Below, piece after piece: positions 1 through 7,640 of a stretch of 64,000 nt of DNA. The stretch lies in assembly GCA_040635515.1 (NCBI GenBank), contig JBEYHY010000004.1, positions 1-64,000 of the forward strand. The letters are read 5' to 3'. Below the pieces are notes generated by a model that searched no databases, was not told the DNA's origin, and saw only the letters and a list, made by a program, of their open reading frames with translations. This DNA is from Prauserella_A sp040635515. Its GTDB lineage: Bacteria > Actinomycetota > Actinomycetes > Mycobacteriales > Pseudonocardiaceae. Position 1 is the first letter of the stretch. Each line of letters opens with the position of its first letter. The position numbers and the translations under genes were made by a program.

Positions 1-120
1 GCCCTTGAGCCCGCCGTAGAGCCCGGCACCGAAGATCGCGTCGCCGCCACGCGTGACCGACGAGCCGTTGCCGTGACTCGTGCCCGTGGTGGGCGCTCGC
101 GCATGCCGGGCGCCCACCAC
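1..120 (-). CDS. possible 5' end of a gene leaving the window
   Basis: On the minus strand the frame ending exactly at base 1 is open and has almost only G/C at third codon positions. It includes a glycine-rich stretch reading SVTRGGDAIFGAGLYGG. In-frame GTG codons lie at 118-120 and 115-117, but neither has a convincing ribosome binding site. The open frame with GC-rich third positions extends further upstream, to about base 165, without an ATG. The true start is therefore not settled and the family is not recognised. The alternative is non-coding DNA upstream of arcA, since a plus-strand frame is also open here with poorer codon bias. Confidence 0.3.
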   Translation of the reverse strand, partial: MVGARHARAPTTGTSHGNGSSVTRGGDAIFGAGLYGGLKG

Positions 121-296
121 GACGCGGATGACCCTCGGCAAGGTGATCTTGAACGTGATCCACGTCGCGCAACAAACCGCATGCGGCGCAACCGGTTCAG
201 CCGTCCCGGATTCACGAACGCATCCTTTGTTATCCCGGCGCGCCGTCGCCATTTCGTTTTCCAGTCGCGGGCCGGACACTCACTAGGCTCACCGGT

Positions 297-1547
297 GTGC
301 CGAATTCGATCACGCCGAATCCCGCCCACACCAACGGCCATGCCAGCGGCCCTCGGGTGGACAGTGAGGTCGGCCCGCTGCGCACGGTTTTGTTGCACCG
401 CCCCGGAAACGAGCTTAAGCGGCTGACTCCGCGCAACAACGACCAACTGTTGTTCGATTCGATCCCGTGGGTCGACAGGGCACAGCGGGAACACGACGCG
501 TTCGCGGGCGTACTCCGCGAGCGAGGTGTCGAGGTGCTGTTGCTCGCGGATCTGCTCGGCTCCGCACTCGATGACCCGCGAGCACACGCGGCGGGTGTGC
601 ACGCGGCCGTCGACGGAAAGCGGCTCGGCACCGAACTCACCGATGTCCTTCGCTCACACCTTTCCGGCTTGGGTCCTCTCGCACTGGCCGAGGTGCTGAT
701 GTCAGGGATGACTTTCGAGGAACTGCCCGCGAGCGAGGGCGCCTCGCTGGTCCGGAAAATGAATCATCCACACGATTTCGCGGTCGACCCGCTGCCCAAC
801 CTGCTTTTCACGCGCGATTCCTCGGCCTGGATCGGTGACCGCGTCGCCATTTCCTCACTGGCGATGCCGGCGAGACGCAGGGAAACCGCACTGCTGGACA
901 TCGTGTACGCCTACCATCCCCTTTTCCACGGAGCCGCCCGTGCCTACGGCGCGCATTCCGCGCCGGTCGAGGGCGGCGACGTCCTGTTGCTGGCGCCAGG
1001 AGTTCTCGCGGTGGGGGTCGGCGAGCGCACGACGGCCGCCGGAGCGGAAGCGCTCGCGAGGTCCGCCTTCGCCGACGGGATCGCGCACACCGTGCTCGCG
1101 GTTCCGATCGCGCAGACGCGCGCGACCATGCATCTCGACACCGTCTGCACGATGGTCGGTCCCGATGCCGTCGTGATGTACCCGCTGGCGAGGGATTCAC
1201 TCGTCGCCTACGCGCTGAGTCAGCGCGACGACGGCGCGTTGCAGGTCGAAGGGCCGGAACCGTTCCTGTCCGCCGCGGCGACGGCCATGGGAATCGACCG
1301 GCTCAACGTGATCGACACAGGGCTCGATCCGGTCACCGCGGAACGCGAGCAGTGGGACGACGGCAACAACACGCTTGCCGTCGCGCCCGGTGTCGTCATC
1401 GGCTACGAGCGCAACGTGGAGACCAACGCGAGGCTTGAGGAAGCGGGCATCGAGGTACTCCGCATCGCGGGTTCCGAACTCGGCTCAGGGCGTGGCGGAC
1501 CTCGTTGCATGTCCTGCCCGATCACCAGGGAACCGGTTCGATACTGA
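297..1547 (+). CDS. arcA: arginine deiminase
   Basis: This 416-residue cytosolic enzyme hydrolyses L-arginine to citrulline and ammonia, the first step of the arginine deiminase pathway. The family motifs appear in order: an N-terminal VGPLRTVLLHRPGNE, FTRDSS for guanidinium binding, EGGDVLLL, HLDTVCTMV, and the C-terminal GGPRCMSCP. The catalytic nucleophile should be Cys404. The length is normal for the family. The start is GTG at 297, just before the conserved N-terminal strand. No carbamate kinase, ornithine carbamoyltransferase or ArcD transporter gene is adjacent, so it stands alone here and may serve nitrogen supply or acid tolerance rather than fermentative ATP synthesis. The function is firm; the physiological role is inferred. 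Confidence 0.95.
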   Translation: MPNSITPNPAHTNGHASGPRVDSEVGPLRTVLLHRPGNELKRLTPRNNDQLLFDSIPWVDRAQREHDAFAGVLRERGVEVLLLADLLGSALDDPRAHAAGVHAAVDGKRLGTELTDVLRSHLSGLGPLALAEVLMSGMTFEELPASEGASLVRKMNHPHDFAVDPLPNLLFTRDSSAWIGDRVAISSLAMPARRRETALLDIVYAYHPLFHGAARAYGAHSAPVEGGDVLLLAPGVLAVGVGERTTAAGAEALARSAFADGIAHTVLAVPIAQTRATMHLDTVCTMVGPDAVVMYPLARDSLVAYALSQRDDGALQVEGPEPFLSAAATAMGIDRLNVIDTGLDPVTAEREQWDDGNNTLAVAPGVVIGYERNVETNARLEEAGIEVLRIAGSELGSGRGGPRCMSCPITREPVRY

Positions 1548-1571
1548 ACCGTCCGAGTGGTCAACAATAGG

Positions 1572-1619
1572 CAAAGCAAGGCTCACCTAATTGTTGGAGA
1601 AATTCTTAGGCGAGCCTAA
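1572..1619. promoter_or_regulatory. tandem IdeR/DtxR-type iron boxes upstream of ferritin
   Basis: Two sites resemble the 19-bp iron-box consensus TTAGGTTAGGCTAACCTAA. Positions 1572-1590, ending in AAGGCTCACCTAA, match 13 of 19 by eye. Positions 1601-1619 match 12 of 19 and contain the perfect 6-bp-arm palindrome TTAGGCGAGCCTAA at 1606-1619. The sites are 29 bp apart centre to centre, about 100-150 bp upstream of the ferritin start. In mycobacteria IdeR activates bfrB from tandem upstream boxes, and this arrangement is similar. The region is AT-rich compared with its surroundings. Activation rather than repression is an inference from the upstream position. Confidence 0.7.
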
Positions 1620-1721
1620 ACAAAATAAGCAAAACCTTGGCTCATTAATTGTAATCAAATGGGTTGCAGGTCACCACTATCGACTGGAAAAAGGCGGCCG
1701 GTCCCGCGTATCTTCGAATAC

Positions 1722-2273
1722 ATGGCCACCTCAAAGAAGCAACCGCGTTCCAAGTTCTACGAATTGCTGCAGGCGCAGATCCACAACGAGTTCAACGCCT
1801 CGCAGCAGTACATCGCGCTTGCTGTCTGGTTCGACAACGAGGACCTTCCTCAACTGGCCAAGCACTTCTACAAGCAGTCCGTTGAGGAACGGAACCACGC
1901 CATGGCGCTGGTCCAGTACATGTTGGACACCAGCCACCACGTCGAGATCCCGGACAGCGGCAGCGTTCGCAACGATTTCTCCGACGCTCGCGAACTGGTC
2001 GAACTGGCCCTTGAGCAGGAGAAGGAAGTTGCCGCCGACATCAGGACACTGGCGAAAGCCGCCCGCGCGGAGGACGACTACACCGCCGAGCAGTTCATCC
2101 AGTGGTTCCTCAAGGAGCAGGTCGAGGAAATCTCCGCGATGTCGACCCTGCTGAACATCGTCGACAGGGCGAAAGGCAACCTGTTCGAGGTCGAGCGGTT
2201 CCTGCACCGCGAGTCGGTCGGGGACGGCGGCGACGACGTCACGATGCCCCCGGTAGCGGGCGGAAAGCTGTAA
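1722..2273 (+). CDS. ferritin (BfrB-type iron storage protein)
   Basis: This 183-residue ferritin-like four-helix protein should assemble into a 24-subunit cage that oxidises Fe(II) and stores it as a mineral. Visible features are an N-terminal helix with LLQAQIHNEFNASQQYIALA, the ferroxidase segment SVEERNHAMALVQYML, and LKEQVEEISAMSTLL in helix 4. ATG at 1722 is preferred over in-frame codons further upstream because the conserved ferritin sequence begins soon after it and the upstream residues look non-coding. No clear ribosome binding site precedes it. The C-terminus carries a short Gly/Asp tail. It is preceded by iron-box-like sites and followed by a strong hairpin, so it is probably transcribed alone and controlled by iron. 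Confidence 0.93.
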   Translation: MATSKKQPRSKFYELLQAQIHNEFNASQQYIALAVWFDNEDLPQLAKHFYKQSVEERNHAMALVQYMLDTSHHVEIPDSGSVRNDFSDARELVELALEQEKEVAADIRTLAKAARAEDDYTAEQFIQWFLKEQVEEISAMSTLLNIVDRAKGNLFEVERFLHRESVGDGGDDVTMPPVAGGKL

Positions 2274-2292
2274 CCCGCGATGCCGGAAAAAG

Positions 2293-2331
2293 AAAACCCG
2301 GGCCCTCCCCCTGTGGAGCAGCCCGGGTTTT
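2293..2331. terminator. bidirectional hairpin terminator
   Basis: The arms AAAACCCGGGC and GCCCGGGTTTT are perfect over 11 bp around a 17-base loop. They lie between the convergent ferritin gene and the minus-strand membrane protein gene. A T-run lies on one side and an A-run on the other, so the hairpin can serve both genes. Confidence 0.85.
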
Positions 2332-2349
2332 CGTTTGCGGGGTAACGGT

Positions 2350-3180
2350 TCAGCAGGCCGCTCCCTGCGCGAGCAGCTGAACCTCGGTCACCGTGTCGCC
2401 TGCGACGGTGAAGTGGTACTGCGCGGCGCCACCCGCTGCGGCCGTGTAGCCGGAGCCCGACGCGACGAGGCCGGGGTAGCTCGCCCTCAGCTGGTCGAGG
2501 GTCGCCCCCGCGGCGATGCCGTTGGTGGTCTGTGCCGTTCCCGCGCGGAACCCCACAACACCGTCCGAGCCGGAAATCGAAACATCCCTGATGGCCGAGG
2601 TGCCCTCGGCGAGCTGATAGGTGGAGCAACTCCCTGCCGGAGGCGGAACTCCCTGCCCGGAGAGCATGCCGGTCGCGACCGCGTCGTCGTAGGACATGCC
2701 GAGCTTGAGCTGCTCGTAGCCGTCGGGGCCGAAGACGGGGCCTGTGGCGTACACCGAACCGCTGGGGGCGGTGGAGCTGGGTGGGGTCTCCGGAGCGGAG
2801 GGTACGTCGGTGTCGGAAGGCGGTTCGTCGGTCTGTGACTGGGCCTGCGACGGCGGCGGGGTCTGCGGCTCCCCGCTCTCCGATCCCGGTGGGGACTCAC
2901 CCGGCGCGGAAGGGGACTGCTCGGTGCTGTTCGGAGCCGCGATCGGAAGGTCCTGCTGGTCGCCGGTGTTGTGCAGTCCCCCGAAGGTCAGGCCACCGGC
3001 GATCAACGCGACCACGGCGAGCGCGCCGCCGCCACCGGCCATCGCCGCTCGGCGGCGACGAATCCGCCTCGCGCCCGCGACGACTGCCTCACTCGCGCCT
3101 TCCCGTGGGGACACGTCGAGCCTCGCGTCGGCGAACAGCCTGCGCAGATCGTCGTCGAGTGGCTCGTTCTGGTCGGTCAC
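2350..3180 (-). CDS. membrane-anchored partner of the upstream sigma factor
   Basis: This 276-residue protein has a cytosolic N-terminus of about 45 residues (LDDDLRRLFADARLDVSPREG) and one transmembrane helix (about 47-68, ALAVVALIAGGLTFGGL). An extracellular linker rich in Pro, Ser, Thr, Glu and Gln follows (about 70-140), then a C-terminal domain of about 130 residues with two cysteines. The start codon overlaps the stop of the sigma gene by 4 bp (ATGA), indicating translational coupling. By position and topology it may act as an anti-sigma factor that senses conditions outside the cell. No zinc-finger motif is seen, and the C-terminal family is not recognised beyond a weak resemblance to small secreted inhibitor-type domains. 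Confidence 0.75.
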   Translation of the reverse strand: MTDQNEPLDDDLRRLFADARLDVSPREGASEAVVAGARRIRRRRAAMAGGGGALAVVALIAGGLTFGGLHNTGDQQDLPIAAPNSTEQSPSAPGESPPGSESGEPQTPPPSQAQSQTDEPPSDTDVPSAPETPPSSTAPSGSVYATGPVFGPDGYEQLKLGMSYDDAVATGMLSGQGVPPPAGSCSTYQLAEGTSAIRDVSISGSDGVVGFRAGTAQTTNGIAAGATLDQLRASYPGLVASGSGYTAAAGGAAQYHFTVAGDTVTEVQLLAQGAAC

Positions 3181-3686
3181 ACCGCTTCCCTCCCTTCGTT
3201 CTCATCGGAACCTCGCAGCTTGCCGCGCAGCGAGGCGATCGCCTTGCTGGCCTGGCTCTTGACCGTTCCCTGGCTCACGCCGAGCGAGGCCGCGATCTCG
3301 GCTTCCGACAATCCTTCGTAGTAACGCAGCACGATGACGGCGCGTTGCCTCGGAGGTAGGTCGCGAAGTGCTTGCCACAGTGGTTCGTGCTCGAACGGGT
3401 CGACGGGAGCTGCCGCACGCGGTTCCGGCAGCTCTGCAACGAGGTTCTCCCTGCGTGTCCGCCGCCACTTGCTGATGTGCGCGTTGGCCATCGAACGCCG
3501 GATGTAGGCGAGCGGGTCACCGGTCTTGCGCAGGACGTGCGTCCACCGGGAGCCGATCTTCTCCAGCACCGTCTGCACCAGGTCGGCGGCATCGTGCGGA
3601 TTGCCGGTCAGCGCGTGTCCGTAGCGGAGTAGTCCGGGCAGGCTGGCCTCAACGAACTCACCGAAGTCCGTGAGGTCGCCAGGCAC
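3177..3686 (-). CDS. SigE-family (ECF-like) RNA polymerase sigma factor
   Basis: This 169-residue sigma factor has region 2 (LTDFGEFVEASLPGLLRYGHALTG, then DAADLVQTVLEKI) and region 4 with a helix-turn-helix (LPPRQRAVIVLRYYEGLSE, then LGVSQGTVKSQASKAIASL). This is the short actinobacterial SigE50-type layout. The chosen start is GTG at 3686, because GAGGGGACT lies just upstream with good spacing; an ATG further upstream gives a non-conserved extension. It forms a coupled pair with the membrane protein that follows. It presumably directs transcription of a small stress or envelope regulon, but its targets cannot be read from the sequence. Confidence 0.9.
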   Translation of the reverse strand: MPGDLTDFGEFVEASLPGLLRYGHALTGNPHDAADLVQTVLEKIGSRWTHVLRKTGDPLAYIRRSMANAHISKWRRTRRENLVAELPEPRAAAPVDPFEHEPLWQALRDLPPRQRAVIVLRYYEGLSEAEIAASLGVSQGTVKSQASKAIASLRGKLRGSDENEGREAV

Positions 3687-3839
3687 GACCAGTCCCCTCT
3701 CATGGCGCCTAGTGGCCGCCCTGCCGCTGTCCCGACCGATGGCAGGCACGAATGCGGTCACCGTAACGCCTCCCTCCCCGCGCCGCTTTCCTGGCTCTCG
3801 TCTTCACGCGCGAACGAGGGGAAGAGTTGCCTTCGCGAG

Positions 3840-4199
3840 TTATCCGGAAGGCGCGGCCAGCTCGGGGGGAAGCCGGAACGAGCCGTCCGGGCCTGGTGGG
3901 AAGGCATGCACCGACACCACGGCCGCCGCCGATATCGGTCCGTAGACGTGCGGGAACCAGGGCGCCCCGTCCTCAGGCGGCACGGCCGGTTCCCACCGCA
4001 CCGGCACCGTCAACAGCGCGGGATCGATGCACAGCAGCACCAGATCGGTCCTGCCTGCGAACAACCTCCGCGCGGGAAGATGCACGGTTCCGAAGTCCGA
4101 GCAGTGCGCGAAACCGGCTTCGGCGAGCGAGGCGGCGCGGTATTCCCCTCCGGGCCGCACGGCGGCCCACTCCGCTTCGGTGCAGATGTGCAGGATCAT
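3840..4199 (-). CDS. DUF952 family protein
   Basis: This 119-residue soluble protein begins MILHICTEAEWAAV and contains FAHCSDFGTVHLPARRLF and VRWEPA. The ending is HVYGPISAAAVVSVHAF. These match the DUF952 family, which is structurally related to ADP-ribosyltransferase-like or RNA 2'-phosphotransferase-like folds but has no established reaction. Its start overlaps the stop of the DUF5926 gene by one base (TGATG), so the two are co-translated. Confidence 0.85.
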   Translation of the reverse strand: MILHICTEAEWAAVRPGGEYRAASLAEAGFAHCSDFGTVHLPARRLFAGRTDLVLLCIDPALLTVPVRWEPAVPPEDGAPWFPHVYGPISAAAVVSVHAFPPGPDGSFRLPPELAAPSG

Positions 4200-5074
4200 C
4201 AGCGCAGGGTGAGTTGCCTTCCGATGAGCCCGTCCCTCGACCGGCGTTCAGCGGCGTTCAGCGGCTCGTCGTCGAGCGAGTCGAGCGCGGTCCGCAGCCG
4301 GGTACCCAGTTCCTTCGCCGGTTCGGCCCATTCGCGTGCGTGTGCCTCGGGGTCCAGGTCCCACACCGGGACCAGCAGGCCGTGCGCACGGAAGGAACCC
4401 GCGTAACGCGACTCGTCGCCGAGGCCGAGCTCGCCCGCCGCCGACAACCTGGCGAGCGCCTGGAGCAGCCGGTTCTCTTCGGCAGGCCAGACCCACCGCA
4501 GGTGGGCCTTCTCGCCGGCGAGCACCCAGTAGGCGCCGGAGCTGAGCCGTTCGGTCGGCATGATCGCCGCGTTGGCCCGCTCAAGCGACATCGCGACGTC
4601 ACCGCTGGCCTCGGTGTCTTCCGGCAGCCACCACGAGAAGTCCTCGTGCAGGTTCACGTCGAGTTCGGCATCGTGGACGAGCAGGTCCTGCAGCCGCTCC
4701 CCTTCCTCCGGCGGGCTCGTGGTGTCCGGGACGGAGAGCACATCGCCGGGTTCGGCGTCCAGCGCCCAGCGCAGGGCCCTCCCGAGGTCGCGGCTGATGT
4801 CGGAGGAGCGCGTCTGCACCTGCATCCCGATGAACACCTCGCCGTCCGACCGCACGAAGGCCGCCGCGGCCATGGGAAGGACGGTGCCGAGGGTGACCCT
4901 GCGCTCGGCGTCCCCGGCGAGGGTGAGCCGCGCGGTGGCCGAAGGCACGAACTCACGCAGTGCGATCAGCTCGGGCTCGGCGGCAAGCCCCTCGAAGGGC
5001 CGTGCGACGAATACGTCCCTGACCTTCGGCTTCCTGTCCTTCTTGGGGCCCTTCTTGCGCGCGCCCTTGCCCAC
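4199..5074 (-). CDS. DUF5926 family protein
   Basis: This 291-residue protein begins with a very basic tail (GKGARKKGPKKDRKPKVRD), which suggests nucleic-acid or ribosome contact. A globular region follows containing FVPSATARLTL, LGTVLPMAAAAFVRSDG and WVWPAEENRLLQALARL. I recognise it as the actinobacterial DUF5926 family, which has no known function. The GTG start at 5074 is supported by GGGAGG six bases upstream. It is the first gene of a two-gene unit with DUF952. No catalytic motif is evident. Confidence 0.82.
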   Translation of the reverse strand: MGKGARKKGPKKDRKPKVRDVFVARPFEGLAAEPELIALREFVPSATARLTLAGDAERRVTLGTVLPMAAAAFVRSDGEVFIGMQVQTRSSDISRDLGRALRWALDAEPGDVLSVPDTTSPPEEGERLQDLLVHDAELDVNLHEDFSWWLPEDTEASGDVAMSLERANAAIMPTERLSSGAYWVLAGEKAHLRWVWPAEENRLLQALARLSAAGELGLGDESRYAGSFRAHGLLVPVWDLDPEAHAREWAEPAKELGTRLRTALDSLDDEPLNAAERRSRDGLIGRQLTLR

Positions 5075-5140
5075 GTTCTGCCTCCCGTGATGCCGTTTGC
5101 CTGAAAGCTACTCGACGCCCTTTCAGGCTAGGGTCGGCGG

Positions 5141-6310
5141 GTGTTCGATCACGCTGACCCCGCGTTCCTGCAGGATCCCTACCCGACGTTCGCGCGACTG
5201 CGCGAGCAAGGTGAGGTGCACTGGCACGAGGGGCTCGGCCTCTCGATCGCCGTATCGCACTCCTCGGCCTCAGCCGTGCTCAGGAATCGTTCGCTGGGCA
5301 GGATCTGGTCCGACGCGACGCCCGCCGAACAGTTCGCCTCCTTCAACATGCTGCATCGCAACTCGCTGCTGGAGAACGAGCCGCCTGCCCACACCCGGCT
5401 GCGGAGGCTGGTGTCGACCGCGTTCGCGCGAGGGCATGTCGAACGGTTGCGGCCCACCGTCGAAGCACTCGCCGAGGGCATGGTCGACACGCTTGCCGAG
5501 CGGATCGCCGCCGATGGAGAGGCCGATCTGCTTGAGCATCTCGCGCAGCCGTTGCCGGTCGCGGTAATCGCGGAGCTGCTCGGGGTCGATCCGGCGGCTG
5601 GTCCTCAGCTCGTGGACTGGAGCAATGCCATCGTCAAGATGTACGAATACGACCTGCCTCAGCCGCAGCGGGAAGCCGCGGAACGCGGAGCCGAGGAGTT
5701 CGCCGACTATCTGCGCACGATCGCGGAGCAGCGAAAGGCCGACCCCGCCGACGACCTGCTGAGCCACCTCGTCAGCAGCGATCTCACCGGCGACGAGGTG
5801 GTCGCGACGGCTGTCCTCTTGCTGATGGCAGGACACGAGGCGACCGTCAACGTGATCGGCAACGGAACTCTCGCGCTGCTGACTCACCGGAACCAGTGGG
5901 ACCGGCTCGTCGCCGACGAACGCCTGATCAGCCCCGCGACCGAGGAACTCATCCGCTACGACTCTCCGCTCCAGCTCTTCGAGCGGACGGCGACGGCGGC
6001 GGTCGAGATCGCGGGCGTCCGCATCCAGGAGGGCCAGAAGGTGGCCGCGTTACTCGGAGCGGCGGCCCGCGATCCCGAGGTGTTCACCGATCCCGACACG
6101 TTCGACATCGGGCGCGACCCCAACCCGCACCTCGGCTTCGGAGGCGGCATCCACTACTGCCTCGGCGCACCGCTTGCCAGGATCGAGATCGCGGCGGCCG
6201 TCGGCGCGCTCGCGAAGCGCCTTCCCGGCCTGCGCCTGGCCCGGACCCCGGAGCGAAGGCCGGAATTCGTCATCAGGGGGCTGCGGGCACTGCCGGTGAC
6301 AGCGGACTGA
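5141..6310 (+). CDS. cytochrome P450
   Basis: This 389-residue soluble haem monooxygenase has all P450 hallmarks: the I-helix AGHEATVN near residue 230 (oxygen activation), the K-helix EELIRYD near 267 (ExxR), and the haem loop FGGGIHYCLG with ligand Cys340. The length is typical of bacterial class I P450s, which receive electrons from a separate ferredoxin and reductase. Neither is encoded nearby. The start is GTG at 5141; MFDHADPAFLQDPYPTFARL is the usual N-terminus. The substrate cannot be predicted because no biosynthetic cluster surrounds it. Confidence 0.95.
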   Translation: MFDHADPAFLQDPYPTFARLREQGEVHWHEGLGLSIAVSHSSASAVLRNRSLGRIWSDATPAEQFASFNMLHRNSLLENEPPAHTRLRRLVSTAFARGHVERLRPTVEALAEGMVDTLAERIAADGEADLLEHLAQPLPVAVIAELLGVDPAAGPQLVDWSNAIVKMYEYDLPQPQREAAERGAEEFADYLRTIAEQRKADPADDLLSHLVSSDLTGDEVVATAVLLLMAGHEATVNVIGNGTLALLTHRNQWDRLVADERLISPATEELIRYDSPLQLFERTATAAVEIAGVRIQEGQKVAALLGAAARDPEVFTDPDTFDIGRDPNPHLGFGGGIHYCLGAPLARIEIAAAVGALAKRLPGLRLARTPERRPEFVIRGLRALPVTAD

Positions 6311-6322
6311 ACCGGAGCCCGC

Positions 6323-7234
6323 TCAGCGCGGTGCCGTCGCCGCCCGGGGGCGCCGCTCGACGTTGGGCGCGCCGCTGACCTTCACGACGCGCAACAGGCG
6401 CATGAACCTGCCGTCGATGGGCGCGAGCAAGCTCGTGACACGCTGCACGACCAGCGCGGTCAGCACGGCGAGCCCCGCGGCGCACAGGTCGGTCAACGCG
6501 CTGAGCACGACGCCGTCGGCATCGGCTTGGACGCCGTCCCGCATCCGCCACAGCACGGTGAGCACCAGCAGCACACCGTTGGCCACCCAGGCCGCCCACC
6601 AGCCGAGCACGAGCCACGACGGCCGTGGCCGCGCGTGCTCGGACCTGCGAAGCGCGGCGTGTTCCAGCTCGCCGAGAATCGGGCCGGCCAGCACCAGGTT
6701 GGGTCCCGGGGTGAGCAGGCCGAGCAACACGAACCACGTCGGCCTCGCCGGTTCCTGACCTGCCTCGTCAGCGGCGGCGGACCTGGCGACGAAGAACCAC
6801 CACAACACCACCGCGGCGGCGAATACCGCGAGCACGAAGGTGAGCAGCGAAAACGCGAGCACCAGCGCGTCGGAGGCGCCGACGACCGTGGGACTCAACG
6901 CCGAGTTCCTGCTCTGCACGAGCAGCACGTATCGCCAGATCTCGGCACCACCGGCGACGACAGCGAGCCCGGCAAGCGTCCACAGCAGAGCGACGGCGTT
7001 TCTGGCGACCATGCGCAGCCGCTGCAGCGGCACGGACTCTCGCGGATCGACGCCAGGAACCGCCGTCGGCACCCGCCACGCGAGATTCGGGAACCCCCAT
7101 CGCGGTGTCGTCGCGTATCTCGGCGGTCCGGCGTAGGGCTCGGCAGCCGAGGCACGACGCGGCGGGGCGGCGCCGGCGGGAACCGTCGCTACCCACCGCA
7201 CCCGCGTGCGGCCGTGTGGCTGCCCGGGCCGCAT
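6323..7234 (-). CDS. DUF4328 multi-spanning membrane protein
   Basis: This 303-residue protein has an N-terminal cytosolic Pro/Arg-rich stretch of about 75 residues. About six hydrophobic segments follow (for example AVALLWTLAGLAVVAGG, LVLAFSLLTFVLAVFAAAVV, WFVLLGLLTPGPNLVLAGPI). The pattern fits DUF4328. Function is unknown. It ends three bases before the rhodanese gene, which lies downstream of the symporter genes in the opposite order, so operon membership is unclear. Confidence 0.75.
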   Translation of the reverse strand: MRPGQPHGRTRVRWVATVPAGAAPPRRASAAEPYAGPPRYATTPRWGFPNLAWRVPTAVPGVDPRESVPLQRLRMVARNAVALLWTLAGLAVVAGGAEIWRYVLLVQSRNSALSPTVVGASDALVLAFSLLTFVLAVFAAAVVLWWFFVARSAAADEAGQEPARPTWFVLLGLLTPGPNLVLAGPILGELEHAALRRSEHARPRPSWLVLGWWAAWVANGVLLVLTVLWRMRDGVQADADGVVLSALTDLCAAGLAVLTALVVQRVTSLLAPIDGRFMRLLRVVKVSGAPNVERRPRAATAPR

Positions 7235-7237
7235 CGG

Positions 7238-7597
7238 TCAGAGCACCTCGGCTCGCACACCTTCACGGTCGCCGACGATCGAACGGCCTTCCGTGAGCCA
7301 CGACTTCATCCCGCCCGCGACGTTGACCGCGTCGACGACGCCCGCCGCGTTGAGCCACGCGGCGGCGCGAGCGGACCTGCCGCCCGACCTGCACACCACA
7401 TACACGGGCTTGTCGTCGGGAAGCTCGGCCAGCTCGGCAACCCTCGCGGGGAGGTCTCCGAGCGGAATGTGCACGGCCTGGGGTGCGTGTCCGGCCGCCC
7501 ACTCGTCGGGTTCGCGTACATCCAGCAGCACGACGTCTTCCGATGGCAGTTCTGAGACGGAAACCGTCGGCACTTCGGCAGGGTTCACAACGGCCAT
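7238..7597 (-). CDS. single-domain rhodanese-like sulfurtransferase
   Basis: This 119-residue rhodanese domain has VVLLDVREPDEWAAGHAPQAVHIP and the active-site loop VVCRSGGRS, whose cysteine carries the persulfide. The C-terminal helix VAGGMKSWL is typical. The start ATG at 7597 gives MAVVNPAEVPTVSVSEL, the usual N-terminus; in-frame codons upstream would add an atypical extension. It probably transfers sulfane sulfur in the cytosol to an acceptor that cannot be identified here. Confidence 0.9.
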   Translation of the reverse strand: MAVVNPAEVPTVSVSELPSEDVVLLDVREPDEWAAGHAPQAVHIPLGDLPARVAELAELPDDKPVYVVCRSGGRSARAAAWLNAAGVVDAVNVAGGMKSWLTEGRSIVGDREGVRAEVL

Positions 7598-7640
7598 CGT
7601 CGCATGTCGGACCGTTGCACGCGTGTGAGGCACCTTGTGC

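Noticed and set aside
1631..1650. Third iron-box-like site (CCTTGGCTCATTAA)
   Set aside because: Only about half of the core positions match the consensus; kept out of the annotated sites.
5141..6310. P450 as part of a natural-product gene cluster
   Set aside because: No ferredoxin, polyketide synthase, NRPS or terpene gene is nearby; neighbours are housekeeping or unknown.
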